From Leptodactylus fallax (lineage: Eukaryota; Chordata; Amphibia; Anura; Leptodactylidae), in assembly GCA_947044405.1 (NCBI GenBank), contig CAMRHE010000076.1, positions 4,694,001 through 4,758,000 on the forward strand: a stretch of DNA of 64,000 nucleotides, in the 5' to 3' direction. Shown here piece after piece: positions 47,463 to 59,569 of this stretch; position 1 is the first letter of the stretch, and the number at the start of each line of letters is the position of its first letter. A program made the translations under genes and the position numbers. The notes under the pieces were generated by a model that did not search any database, was not told the DNA's origin, and saw only the letters and a list, made by a program, of their open reading frames with translations.

Positions 47463-47640
47463 TTAGGACACTATAATAATAATAATAACTTATATAGCGC
47501 CAACATATTCCGCAGCACTTTACATATCAGAGTACACATGATCATACTGTATTGGACATTACAATGTGACAAAGAAATGAACATATCAAACAATATGAGT
47601 GAGGGCCCTGATCACAAGAGCTTACAATCTGTGAGGAAAC
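47463..47640 (-). mobile_element. retroelement 3' end with (ATT)n tail (L2-type)
   Basis: On the minus strand the segment contains GATTGTAAGCTCTTGTGATC, GGGCCCTCACTC, AAAGTGCTGCGGAATATG and TTGGCGCTATATAAG, and ends in (TTA)n. This is a very common amphibian and fish repeat end whose GGCGCTATATAA plus microsatellite tail resembles L2-mobilised LINEs and SINEs. Class is inferred. Confidence 0.6.
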
Positions 47641-47863
47641 TATTACCGATGGGGGACTATTACTGGTAGGGGGGATAATTGGGACACTATTACCTATGGT
47701 AACCCTTAAGGTTGCCTTGTATGGGCTATAAATGTAACTCCGCCAAACTGGTATAGCTACATTTATATAGTCACAGAATTAATAATGGCCCTTTGAAGAC
47801 AACCATAAGACCTTTGTGGCCCTTGCTGAAAATGACAGTTGGATACCCCTGCTGTAGACAGAT
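47641..47863. other. short local repeat, otherwise plain
   Basis: GGGGGATAATTGGGACACTATTACC near 47670 repeats the sequence just left of the retroelement (47452-47473), so a small tandem unit was probably split by that insertion. Confidence 0.5.
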
Positions 47864-47872
47864 AGATATGAG

Positions 47873-47925
<53 letters not shown>

Positions 47926-47980
47926 TATATTGTGAAATGATACTGTACTGTAGATAGATAGATAGATGTCCTAGATAGAT

Positions 47981-48030
<50 letters not shown>

Positions 48031-48085
48031 TTGTGAAATGATACTGTACTGTAGATAGATAGATAGATAGATGTCCTAGATAGAT

Positions 48086-48131
<46 letters not shown>

Positions 48132-48133
48132 TT
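47864..48133. repeat. (GATA)n microsatellite with duplicated block
   Basis: Long GATA runs surround a block ATATTGTGAAATGATACTG plus TACTGTAGATAG and GATGTCCTAGATAGATTAG, present at about 47928 and again at about 48029. The compound unit of about 100 bp was duplicated. Confidence 0.9.
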
Positions 48134-48845
48134 GGACATTTATCTGATGCTACATGTGCACTCTCCATTGTCGTAACACAATTCATTCAGTGATTGTACA
48201 GTTAGTGATGGATATTTCTTAGGATTTCCTCCCATCTCGGATATCTGTGGTGTGTTCGGCTGCCGGACTCTGTGATACATTATGTAAGGGCCACACAAGA
48301 CTGCGGCCTCCATCTCACATCTCCTTGTGGCTGTTGTGGATCGGGTAAGGAATGCTAACATACAGCAAACAAACTTTATTGGGTTCAAAAACTGGAAATG
48401 GTTCATTTATGACTTTCAAATAAATCAAAGAGCGCTTTGATCCGATTTCCAAGTATGTTTAACTCTGCTGAATTCAACAAAATGCAAAGCTTGGGATTTT
48501 TCTTTCAACCTGGTCTCGATTAATGTAATCATTAAGTTCAATCAGAAATCTTCTCCGACTAACACATTTCATTTGGGTTTTTATTTGAAATGTACCTTGT
48601 AAAGAAGAGTCACACGTTTCTAAAGGTCTGCACTGTCTCTACATGGCCGGGGTCACATAATCTGCAGCTGGTTTTATGGAACGTTCCAGGGGATGCCAAA
48701 TTTCATTCTACTTTAGGAATAAAATATAATTTTAAAAAATCTGTTTGATGTGCGGCACAAGCTGTACAGTATCTGTAAATCATCTGCTTTTCTTTTGTAG
48801 TGAAAGGGAGAGGCATGTTAGTTTTTTATCTTTAAAAAGATAGTG
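48134..48845. other. repeat-poor intergenic DNA
   Basis: No repeat ends and no coding resemblance are seen. It borders the 3' end of the GTSF1-like pseudogene. Confidence 0.3.
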
Positions 48846-48849
48846 AAAG

Positions 48850-49345
48850 TTTTTATTGACTTTGATACAGATGTAGCAGTGCTGACTTTGTTTTCATAGC
48901 AGAGCTGAGTTTGGCGACACTGATTCTGATGCAAGATGTTCTTTTAACCTGGATGTTGTCCCGTGCAGAACCTTTGCTTGGTGCCCTCCATATGAGTATG
49001 ATGATAAATTTCCCAAATAACCATATACAGTGCCTTCCTCCCACTCTTCATCAACCTCCATGGCCTCTGTATCCCGGCTATCCAGACAAGTCTTCACATG
49101 TGTCGCCAAATCTTCCAGGTGTATCACATGTCTTGCGTTATATTGGCAGACCACGCTCTCTCGTTATACATCCAGAAAGCTCTGATGGCACCTTCTCAGG
49201 TGGCTAGGGTACCTTGTCGACTTCACCCAATGTACGTCCACCTATGGACACCACATCAGAGCCTTGGGTGCTCTTTCCTCGAGCACAGGTTTCTTCCTCT
49301 GTTGTCTACCACTTTTTAAACCAATTTGATCCTTGCAGCATCGGC
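48850..49345 (-). pseudogene. GTSF1-family (CHHC zinc-finger) pseudogene
   Basis: Read on the minus strand in one frame, two CHHC zinc fingers appear with exact spacing C-X5-H-X9-H-X3-C. Finger 1 runs from the Cys codon at 49248-49250 through H (49230), H (49200) and C (49188). Finger 2 is CQYNARH...THVKTC, from 49146 down to about 49086. The 13-residue linker equals that of GTSF1 proteins, as does an acidic EVDEEWEE stretch with a Trp further on. GTSF1/Asterix proteins bind RNA and help Piwi-piRNA silencing of transposons in the germ line. Two in-frame stops break it: TAG at 49242-49244 in finger 1 (at the usual CPY tyrosine) and TAA at 49164-49166 in the linker. The frame ends TGA at 48894. 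An AATAAA signal on the minus strand near 48851-48857 may be the old transcript end. No intron is evident between the fingers, so a retrocopy is likely but unproven. The 5' limit is uncertain. Confidence 0.75.
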
Positions 49346-49349
49346 TACC

Positions 49350-50270
49350 CCGAGCCAGGTCACCAGCTCAGCTCCACCATTACATTAAGCCCTGGACATG
49401 CAGGGGCCCCGAAACTTCTCATCCCATCCTCTACCATCTTGGATGTCATCTGGTTTTGCTTCTGGGGACGTGGAATCCTGCAAGTAACCTAGGATCCAGT
49501 CAATGATCTGGGTCCAGGCTTTAACACAATTATGGTCTAGCAGAAGACACTAAAATATGAAGAGTACTTGGGCCTGTTTCCTAGGTGTTGTTGTAGGATG
49601 GGCCCCCCAGAATAATTTTATCTCATGTCCCCCATGAACTTCCGTCAGACACTGATTTCACTTGTCACTATACTATTGCAATGCAACTACAAAGAGTTAA
49701 ATGAGAAGCTGCTCTGCTATCTGAGCTTTTCTCTGGTTAGCATTGGCAGCGTGAGGCAAAGTGCCTGCTATAATGGACATGCAGTCATCAGCTGAACTTC
49801 AGTCACCTATACATCTCCAGCCATGGAGTTAATGCCTCATCCCAGGTGTTCTGGAATAATTACCCAGCATGGTGGTCCGCTGTCACTTATCTCCGGCGTA
49901 CTTCCCCGAATAGTGCAGATGGTCACCTGTTCCTGTAGACGACCTGTATGGCTTCCTGCTGGTTTCCAGGTCTCACCAGGAGTTTAAGCACCTGCTTCTT
50001 ACTGTGGCGGAAGTGAAAAGAAAAGATCAAACGTTACTTTAATCCAACTGTGCAGAACCGAATACAGTTCTCGGAGCTTTTCGTAGACATGTTGTTTAGG
50101 AATTTTTATTTATTTATTTATTTTTTTAAAATAGTCAAAAAATTCATCAAAAAATAATATACTTAAATCCAGCCCATACTTAGAAAGTTTTTTTTTACAC
50201 ATATTAAAATAAATGCTTATGTTCTAAGATTTGAGGAATAACTTTAGAATAGTGTCCCCTGATGGTTACA
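49350..50270. other. intergenic, possible 5' remnant of the pseudogene
   Basis: The frame upstream of finger 1 stays open for some 40 codons without clear similarity. 49500-50270 shows no supported feature beyond T-rich runs at 50100-50130. Confidence 0.3.
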
Positions 50271-50274
50271 ATAA

Positions 50275-50865
50275 GAGATGGGCGAACAGATTCAACAGGA
50301 GCCAAGTTCATTAGGGGTTTATCAAAAATTTGGTTATTATATCCTTCAGGCCTCATAGTATAATAATCGGAGTCCAGAGCAGGTATGTAAAAATAAAAAA
50401 ATAGCCTTTAAGCTAAGGCCCCACGTTGCGGAAACGCAGCTTTTTTTGTTGCAGATTTTGTTGCGTTTTTTTGAGCCAAAGCAGAGAGTGGCTGCAAAAG
50501 GAATGGAAAATATATAGGAAGCTCTTATACGTCTACCTTCTGCTCACTCCACTCCTGGCTTTGGTTCAAAAAACTGCAACAAAATCTTCAACAAAAAAAG
50601 CTGCTTTTCTGCAACGTGGGGCCTCAGCCTTACTCACATTTCTTGGGCTCTGCGGCTCCACCCAATCTTCTTCCCAGGCTGTCTGCCATGTCTTCCGACC
50701 CCGAGGTGACTGCAGAGGCCCATGATTGGGCCACAGTGGTGGCATGGAGGCATTGATGTCATCGCTCTTTGACAATACATCATCATTACATACACTGTAG
50801 AGACGTGTCTCTATTGACCTGGGTGTCGGAAGACAAAGTAGACCTCAGAGTATAATAATCAACTT
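50275..50865. mobile_element. family A MITE copy hosting a nested MITE
   Basis: AAGAGATGGGCGAACAG opens it. ATAGTATAATAATCGGAGTCC, GCAGAGGCCCATGATTGGGCC and TGATGTCATCG match the other family A copies. A family B MITE is inserted at 50412-50629. The right end is truncated near the CAGAGTATAATAATC word at 50845. Confidence 0.65.
50412..50629. mobile_element. family B fold-back MITE with TTAA target
   Basis: GCTAAGGCCCCACGTTGCGG at the left is mirrored by GCAACGTGGGGCCTCAGC at the right, with long inner arms (GCAGATTTTGTTGCG / GCAACAAAATCTTC, and TTGAGCCAAAGC / CTTTGGTTCAA). TTAA (50408-50411) lies on the left and TTAC (50630-50633) on the right, a target duplication with one change. The flanks join to a continuous family A sequence. 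Confidence 0.85.
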
Positions 50866-51389
50866 TGCCCTATACTACCAGTTTGGACAGAAAATTTCTC
50901 CAGCAGTTCTGCAAGAATCCATAGGGATTTTGATATGGATTACATTGGCTGGTGTCTCTATGCAAAGTAACTGATCGAGTAAAATTACCTGCCCTAGGGG
51001 TCCCATGGCAATGCTTCTGGGGCCCCTGCAGTGTGATTAAGAAGTCGGGGCCCAGTGAGAAAGGATACCAGTTAGCCTGATTCTGCACCTTGATCTCAAC
51101 TGTCCAGTATGTCTACAGTATATAAAAACAAACTGGATAGTTTCTTAAATAATCTGCCCTGTATATTATACTGATACATAGCCTGGTTGAGATTAAGATA
51201 CTTTATGATAAGTGTCTCTACTGTGCCATATCAGGGTGAGCCCACCTGGCTCAGGGGAGATTCACCTGTGGTTTCGTCCGATCCTTCAGCCAATATCTAA
51301 ACATCTAGCCTTCTCTGGTCCTTCCACGGGTATCTGAAGATCTAGTGTTTTTTTTTTTTTCATTTTCATTTTCTATGGATCCAACTATT
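50866..51389. other. intergenic, nothing recognised
   Basis: No coding resemblance or repeat ends are supported. A T run lies at 51347-51360. Confidence 0.35.
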
Positions 51390-52290
51390 AGAATTTGTTG
51401 TGGATTTGACTTCCCCATTGAACCCACTGGGGAAAATCTGCAACAAATCCTTGCCCAATCCACATCAAAAACTGACATGCTCCAGATTTAAAAAAAAAAA
51501 AAAATTGTTGGAAGGACAATTTGCTTTTGTTCATATTTCATCTATTTTGAGTCTTCTACATCCAAAAATCCTGGCGGAAAATCTACAGCAATTCTGCACC
51601 GAGAGAACCTGCCCTTAAGAGATGCCTTGAGATCCTTCTACTTTCACCAATTTTTTTTCTCACTTTGATTTTTTAACTTAAAACTTTGTCTTTATTCCTT
51701 TACTAAAAATAATTGAAGACAAAAAAAGAAACCTGCGAATCTATGGAGCAGACTGAGGAAAATATGCTATAAATCTTTGACCAATCCACATCAAAAATTG
51801 ACATTCTCCAGGTTTAAAAAAATAAACTTTTGCATTTATTCATATCTCATCTATTCTGACTTTACTGTATTCTGCTTTGGATTCTACATCCAAAAAATCA
51901 AAGTGGAAAATCTGCAGCAATTTTGCAGAGTGCGAACCCATTCTTAATGCTAAGGCCCCATGTTGCGGAAACGTTGCTTTTTTTTGTTGCAGATTTTGTT
52001 GCAGTTTTTTGAGCCAAAGCCAGGAGTGGATTGAGCAAAAGGAAGAAGTATAAGAACTTCCTATATATTTCCCATTCCCATTGTAGCCATTCTTGGCTTT
52101 GGCTCAAAAAAAAGCTGCAAAATCTGCAACAAAAAAAGCTGCATTTCCGAAACGTGGGGCCTCAGCCTAAGAGATGCTTTGCGATCTTTCCGCCTTCATC
52201 AATTTTTTTTCTTTTATATTTGACTTAAAATTTTTTCTTTATTCTTTGACTTTAAAAAATTGAAGACAAAAGAGAAGCCTGAGGATTTAC
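51390..52290. repeat. tandem duplication, two diverged units
   Basis: Unit 1 (about 51400-51745) and unit 2 (about 51745-52290, including a MITE) share in the same order: AATCCACATCAAAAA.TGACAT, GGAAAATCT.CAGCAATT, a TTAAGAGATGC junction, CACCAATTTTTTTTCT, AATTGAAGACAAAA and GGAGCAGAC. Unit 2 is longer only because a family B MITE sits at its TTAA. Confidence 0.8.
51948..52166. mobile_element. family B fold-back MITE at a mapped TTAA site
   Basis: TTAA at 51944-51947 precedes TGCTAAGGCCCCATGTTGCG, and CGTGGGGCCTCAGC at the right is followed by CTAA (52167-52170) and GAGATGC. The first duplication unit has the uninterrupted site CCCTTAAGAGATGC at 51612-51625. Comparing the two gives element limits and shows that TTAA was duplicated (one copy now CTAA). 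Arms as in 50412-50629. Non-coding. Confidence 0.9.
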
Positions 52291-53319
52291 GGAGCAGACA
52301 ACACAGTGATATTAAGACACCAAACTTGTCATTTGACTGCCTACCACTGGTATTAAATTCTAACGCTTTATCTGATGTTTACATGGCTCTTTAAGAAAGA
52401 AGAACATTTCTTAAGGTATTTTATGCCTTGCTAATACCTTATTATTAATAAAGTCAATACACTATTCAAAGAGAGTGAATGCACAAGTCAATCTTCATTA
52501 ACTTTGCTCGCTAGGTACTCTTTATAAAATGCTACATAATTCCCCGCAAGTTCGCTCTATTTTGTTGAGCTGGAAAAGGTAAATTGCCATTTGACATAAT
52601 TGCCTCTCGTGATAAATATTCTTATGTTTGACATGTGAATTGAGTACAGGCTAATAAATAAATGGTGTTGTCAGGCTTTAAAAATGATAAAAACATCTAT
52701 TATGCGTTCTGTGCTGAAAGCGTAGTTCAGATTTTCTTATATACTTTAAGGTCATTGAAAATTTAAAGGACCTCTCAGATGCTTTATTGTATATTAAGGT
52801 TCACATGTACTGTACTGTCAGTAATTTATAGGAAATGCAGCTAGTTAAAAAATGTATATTGGATTGATACGCTATAATACTCAAGTATGAGTTGTGTATA
52901 AGCTTACTACAACTTCTACTTCTGCTCCTTGCAGTACCGCTCTTCACCACCACTATCAATGGCTTCTATTTTCCATACAGTCCAATGTAACAGCGCCTCC
53001 CGTGGGGACTCCATCAGAAAAAAGTCACTCGCCCTTGAAATACAGTACATAAAGGAACATTTCACTTACTTAATATATTGCCTATTGGCATTGTGTGATC
53101 TAATAGGATTATATTAATGTTTAAAATGTTGATATCTTGTAGAAGACTTTATAGGTCAGAACGGCTGAACAATTCATTGAAATAATTTGATTAATTTGCC
53201 ATTTTTAAGACCAAAATTCAGATTTTCATCATGATCGTGAAATTGTTATTAGCCATACCCCATATATTCCATGCAGGTTTTCTCCTCCTGTCGCATGCTG
53301 TGGGGTTGGTAGGCTAAAG
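52291..53319. other. intergenic; 52380-52760 repeat-poor
   Basis: No gene resemblance. 52380-52760 is AT-rich without repeat signatures. Confidence 0.3.
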
Positions 53320-53585
53320 CACTGACTCTGACTCTGGCTACTCTATTTTACGACACCCTGACTCTGACTCACTTACAAATGGATGACAGCCATGGTCAGA
53401 CAAACATAGATTGGACTCCTATGAAAGGAAATATGCAAAAACGATGTGTATAATTTAATTATTTAATTGTATAATATAATTCAAAATAATTCAACATTTT
53501 ATTTTGGAGCCGAGCCGGTAACTTTTTTCCAATTCTGACAAAACTGACTCTATAACTCCAACTCTGACTCCACCACTCTGGAATC
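53320..53585. mobile_element. dispersed repeat with CTGACTCTGACTC ends
   Basis: GACTCTGACTCTGGC and CACCCTGACTCTGACTC at the left, CTCCAACTCTGACTCCACCAC at the right. The interior (GGAGCCGAGCCGGTAAC, AATTCAACATTTTATTT) is related to 3862-4058. Non-coding. Confidence 0.55.
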
Positions 53586-54923
53586 TCCACTGTAGTCGAT
53601 AGTTGGGTGGTAGGACGAGGACTCTCGCATCAGATATATCTGTCTCATTCTCACTGTGCTGGCTCACCAAACTTTTTTCATTTTTTCAGCCTAAAAATTG
53701 AGAATTGCCCATAACATAAAATAAAAAAAAAATGAGCTTTTATTTTTAGGCAAAATGACTCACTTCTTCAAATGGGCTCAATATCTCATATCAGCCCTAC
53801 CGACTAGAATGGGACCTCTGTTGTAAGGGTTGGTGGGGTTCCCATTGGTGATGCCCCTAGCGATCAGACAATTATCAGCTATAATAAATGACCTTTGCGG
53901 CACATCCCCTTTAAGCCTTATTTTGGCCTTTTGCCATATTTCACCACTGCTTCAGACAAATCCTTTCCTTAGATGTCCGCATCTCTGTTACACTTGGGTT
54001 CACATTCAAAATACAGAAGCCTCTGCAGATTTACAGCCCAGTTCTTTATACTTCAACACCTTTGTGAGGCAAACTTTTTATGTGTAATTTTTTTTTTATT
54101 AGTGCAAGCAATTCCTTGTGCCAGTCAGATGTAAGCAGGTGGATCCCATTATGGATGTTATCATATCCTTTATACTAAGTAAACTAGAGAGGTACATGAA
54201 AAAAAAAACTCATGAAATCATTCCCTATTTTTTAATTCTTTTTTTTTTTTCGGTAGGGGGTGGGAAGCACACCAAGCCTGCCGTGACAATCCCCATTTTG
54301 AGCCCCCACAGTGTCTCCTGTTATCCAGAGTGTTCCTCTTATATAATATATTCCCTCTTATATTAATATCCCCCCAATGTCACACACAGGATAGCGCCCC
54401 CTCAGTACACACAATTTAACGGCCACTTTAGTGTCCCTACACTGTATAATGGCCCCTCAGTGCTCCTATTTAGTTTAATGGCCCCTTCAGTACCCCCCTC
54501 TTTCTCTGCTCCAGGCACTGTGCAGTGATGTGCAGAGAAGGAGCGCAGAGCGCTGAGTAATGAACTGATACTCACCACTTCTTTCTTGGAACATTGTTGC
54601 CTATAATTCGGAGAGTGGTAAGCTTCCTGCTCTTCCCAGGGTTCAGGACTGGTTTGTGGCACCATTTCTGCCCAGTTCTGTAGACTGGTGGCATTTTCCA
54701 CAACTGGGTTGGCAGATCCAGGGAGACCGGCTGTAGATTTGTAGTTGTCACCTAGGGCAATTCTGAACTATCGATTTGCAACAGCCCAAGCATACTTGTG
54801 CCCGATTTTATATTATTTAGAAATGTACAATAAACAGCAGTTACAGGTCACACAGAGAACAATACTTCTCCATGGAATTTCCCTTTAAGTAAAGGATAAA
54901 TTAATTAATTTAAAAAAAATAAA

Positions 54924-54925
<2 letters not shown>
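53586..54925. other. intergenic with frog-type dispersed repeat
   Basis: 54300-54700 contains GCCCCCTCAGT, GGCCACTTTAGTGTCCC and GGCCCCTTCAGTACCCC, a loosely repetitive non-coding sequence. No gene is supported. Confidence 0.4.

Positions 54926-54927
<2 letters not shown>

Positions 54928-54966
<39 letters not shown>
54928..54966. repeat. (TA)n microsatellite
   Basis: Perfect TA run of about 19 units. Confidence 0.95.
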
Positions 54967-54967
<1 letters not shown>

Positions 54968-55112
54968 TGAATGCTAGTTTAAAGATTCTTAATTGTTTAC
55001 TTAGCCCATTTCCCAACTTACTTGCAGCGCATGGACCAGAATTATTAAGAGGTTGGAGCACCTTAAAAATTCTGATACATTTCATACCAGTGAAGGAATT
55101 GAGACTGGCGTA

Positions 55113-55158
<46 letters not shown>
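55113..55158. repeat. (TA)n microsatellite
   Basis: A second TA run of about 22 units, some 150 bp from the first. The segment between them has no recognised transposon end. Confidence 0.95.
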
Positions 55159-55159
<1 letters not shown>

Positions 55160-55161
<2 letters not shown>

Positions 55162-56079
55162 ATTACAGTGCTCAGCTTTCCCAGGACTTCTGAATGGCAA
55201 ATCTAGCTAATGGTACACTATCTCTATCTCCAGTATAGCTTCCGAACAAGAAGCCAGTAGCGTATTTCCAGAATAAGATAAGAAGGATTTAATAGAATAA
55301 AGTGCTGCAGTGTATCTGTTCATACAATATTATCCTAAATTCTTCAGTCACTACTGTTCATTGCTCCCCTCCGAAGGTTTTTTACGGTAGACTGAGCGCC
55401 ATCATTCGTACATATCCTGCCAGATTATTTGCTTCTATGGAATGTTCTGTGCTTTTCTCCCCGAGCCCTATATTATGGCACCAGACCTGCTAGTTTAGCT
55501 GATTAGGTAGAACTCTGGGAATATTTTCGGCTATTAGGAATAAATATGTTCCACGAGGCGGCATGGCGAGTCACCTCACAAATATTGTCCGATGCCAGTG
55601 AGTCAGCATTATCTCCTCTGCCTGCCTTGCTCCATGTTCGCTAACTCATGATTCACAATAATCTGCGCCTCTGCGACAACTCCTGCTCTCAGCTGCCTTG
55701 TAGCATCATTTGTAACAGGTATAGACTGAGACGGCTCTCTCATATTAAAGACAGTGGGTCAACGCACACAGGAAACTGAACGGGAATCATCGTTCTTTGC
55801 ATAAATGTGCCAAGTTGGCAACCAAATGACCACTAAGAAAATAACACTTGGATGGAGATAACCCCTGGTGTCTGAGCACAGATTTATCAATGTGCTTAGC
55901 GTAAAAGCCAAATCTTCGCCGTCATGTTATCATTAATAACACTAACTAAAATACAGTACTGCGAAGGTATGCTCGTAACACGGGCGCTTTCTTACACAAT
56001 AGTGGTGTTTTGTCACTATGTAGTGAAAGTTTTAGTGGATGATATTTTTTTACTTTTCAACCTGAAGATTAGAGGTGGT
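55160..56079. other. repeat-poor block, candidate conserved noncoding DNA
   Basis: 55260-55930 has no transposon signature and mixed composition. GCCAGTGAGTCAGCATTATC near 55594 contains TGAGTCAGC (an AP-1/MAF-like word), and CTAACTCATGATTCAC follows. Enhancer function is speculative. Confidence 0.35.
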
Positions 56080-56560
56080 TCACATAGCGGAAAATTTCCT
56101 AGCTGAAAATTCAGCTTCAGGAATTTGAATTCTGTGTCAAAATCCACGTCAAATACCACTTTCTGCCTCCCAATCACTTCAATGGGAGTTATCAGGTGGA
56201 ATCTACTTGGAGATCGAGCATAACACTTATTTTTCCGCTAGCTGAAAAAATCCGCTGGAGGAAAAATCAGCTTCTGATTCCCATTGAAATGAATGGAAGT
56301 TGGTTTCAGGCGGAATTTGGAGCTGATTTTGAAGCAGAACCTGTCTCCACGTGAATATACCCTTAATGTACGTTCAAATGGTGGAATTCGTCGCTGATTT
56401 TGAGGTGGATTCAGAACCAAAATCAGTGCCAAATTTCGCACCGGTTCTGCCTCCAATTATTTTCAATTTGTGGTAGTAATCAGAAAAGGATTCTGAAAAA
56501 ATAAGTGTCCTGCTCGATCTTGCCACCGATTCTGCATTTGAGTCAGCCACAGGACCCACA
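56080..56560. mobile_element. fold-back-like dispersed repeat (GGTTCACATAGCGG type)
   Basis: AGGTGGTTCACATAGCGG, AATCCGCTGGAGG, TTCCCATTGAAATGAATGG and CTCCACGTGAATATACCC recur in inverted form between about 56080-56360 and 56365-56560. Two adjacent copies are likely. Non-coding. Confidence 0.45.
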
Positions 56561-56630
56561 GCGCGAGATTAGGTTCATTCAGTCAGCGTAATAAGTGAGG
56601 AAAAGACGCAGCACTTTTAAATGCTAGCTT

Positions 56631-56885
56631 AAGCGGTGTTCACACTACCGTTAGTAGTGTCTGTTTCTAACATCTGTTACAAAATGTTAACAACGGACAC
56701 GGGCAAACATCTGTTATTTTTTAACATTAATGTCTATGGCTAATGGACAGTAACGGACAGGCATCCGTTATACTGACTGTTTTTTTTTGTGCGCATGATC
56801 AGAAAGCAAAAACAAAAAAAAAGCAAAAAAACGGACAGTATAAAAACGGACACTAACTGATGCTAATGTGTCGTAACGTAACATA
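56631..56885. mobile_element. family D MITE copy
   Basis: GGTGTTCACACTACCGTTAG opens it. AACGGACACGGGC, CAGTAACGGACAGGC and ACGGACAGTATAAAAACGG recur inside. It closes at TGTCGTAACG. Related to 6724-7085. Confidence 0.6.
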
Positions 56886-56889
56886 TTCA

Positions 56890-57660
56890 CAATCTTCCCT
56901 TGTTACAATATGATGGAATTCACACTGAATAATAGGGACATTGAAACAAAAAGGATGTGATGATGTGATCACACTGACACACAAGCTTGTGGCTAAGAAG
57001 GAGACTGGGAGATCAAGGCCATAGCCCTTTGAGATATCACACTGATCTTGAATGACTAGACACTGACCGGTCCTGAGAACCAGCTGTCTTACCCTTTGGC
57101 TATTGAAATGCTTGGATGCCCTTATAATACATAGTCACGCTGAGTCCTCCAGAGTAAGAGACGTAGCTACGGAGGATCTGAGCGGGGCATGATCCCACCA
57201 CGACATCCATATACCCTAATAAGTGCAGCCCCATAGCTGTCTACATCTTAATGTTTCAGTGGAAGTGATCTCACATTGGGCATATACTACACTGATCCGG
57301 CTCTTTTCAATTTCCATGTTATCAGATGAACATGTTAAGCACATGCACTGCCTTCTTATTTCACACTTCTGATATCTGATAGAAATTCATGACAAGTCGT
57401 AGAACAGCAATCTGAAGAGTAATTGAAGATTAATCCCCAATTCATCTTTGTTAGTTATCTGATCCTGATGGACTTAAGACAATATAATCTTCATAAGCTA
57501 TTTGAAAAATGATAAAAAATTTAAAAGATTATTCCATTCACTTTTTTTTTCTTACAGTTTACAGAATAATAATGAGAATCAAGCTCTTTCCTTGCAGATC
57601 GGCAGATAGACGGAAAAGACATCTAACCTTTTCTAAGGACTTTTTAAAGATGGCTATCTA
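56890..57660. other. repeat-poor intergenic DNA
   Basis: 57230-57540 has no repeat signature. No gene resemblance. Confidence 0.3.
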
Positions 57661-57687
57661 TCTGCCCTTCTACTATCTATCTATCTT

Positions 57688-57736
<49 letters not shown>
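57661..57736. repeat. (TCTA)n microsatellite
   Basis: Near-perfect CTAT/TCTA units with one TTTCTAT interruption. Confidence 0.95.
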
Positions 57737-57737
<1 letters not shown>

Positions 57738-57885
57738 CAGATGTGTAACATGAAGCTCCTGGGCCTCAATGTAAAATCTGTTCCAAGCCCCTCAACTATA
57801 AATTATCGTTTATGATAATGGTCTAATCATATGGAAAGAGACACCTTAAAGGACACCTAAGGCTCCTGTGGCTGCACCCTTTCAA

Positions 57886-57886
57886 G

Positions 57887-57940
<54 letters not shown>

Positions 57941-57965
57941 GCTCTTTCTATCTATTTATCTAGCT
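57886..57965. repeat. (TCTA)n microsatellite
   Basis: A second TCTA run about 150 bp from the first, decaying into TATTTATCTAGC. Confidence 0.95.
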
Positions 57966-57969
57966 ATAT

Positions 57970-58401
57970 GTTCTGTCTGTCTTTCTACTGTATCTATGTG
58001 TCTTAGCAATGGAGGGTGTTTGAGTGCAGTAACTGAAACCTCCAATTAGAATGAGTGTCTGCATGTGGTTATATAGGGGTTACTGTTTCTTCTTGCTGGT
58101 GTAGGCAACCTTTAAGGAAATACTCTCTGGAAAGATATATACAAATTAACTCTCCTCTAGAAGTAAGTAAGCTCTATCTCTAATACTACCTATGGGTAGC
58201 TCCACTGTAAGTCAATAATTGATGTTTGAGTCTTGAAATGTGGCTTGGGATATCACGCATACCATTCTCAAAAGCAAGAGACACCCAGGCCGCTCTTTCA
58301 GTGTTCTTTTTCAATAGGTGGCACTAGAAAGACCATTTTCTCCCTTGTCATGTTTCAAGGCTCCTCAATAGGTTGAACTTTGACTTACAAGGAGCTACTT
58401 A
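57970..58401. other. intergenic, nothing recognised
   Basis: No supported feature. Confidence 0.35.
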
Positions 58402-59337
<936 letters not shown>

Positions 59338-59339
59338 TA

Positions 59340-59569
59340 TATCTGGCACTAGATAGATGTTTTTCTTCTTTCTGGAGGAGAGTCTATTTACACACTATTA
59401 GCAATCCTGTACTCAAGTCATGTTTGGAAAATCTACCATAGAGGTATGCCTTATGCTGAAGTTCTAATAAAACCCTTGACAGGCTGCAATTTTCAATACA
59501 ACCACTTCACATGCAGGATAGACATCTTGTGAGTATTGCAAAATTATGTTTTTATTTTCGATCCAGGTC
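59340..59569. other. short intergenic stretch
   Basis: No feature is supported. Confidence 0.35.

Noticed and set aside
48911..49207. 98-codon plus-strand frame
   Set aside because: It is the antisense shadow of the GTSF1-like pseudogene.
54402..54701. 99-codon minus-strand frame
   Set aside because: It covers a loosely repetitive frog-type dispersed sequence; no domain or conserved motif is seen.
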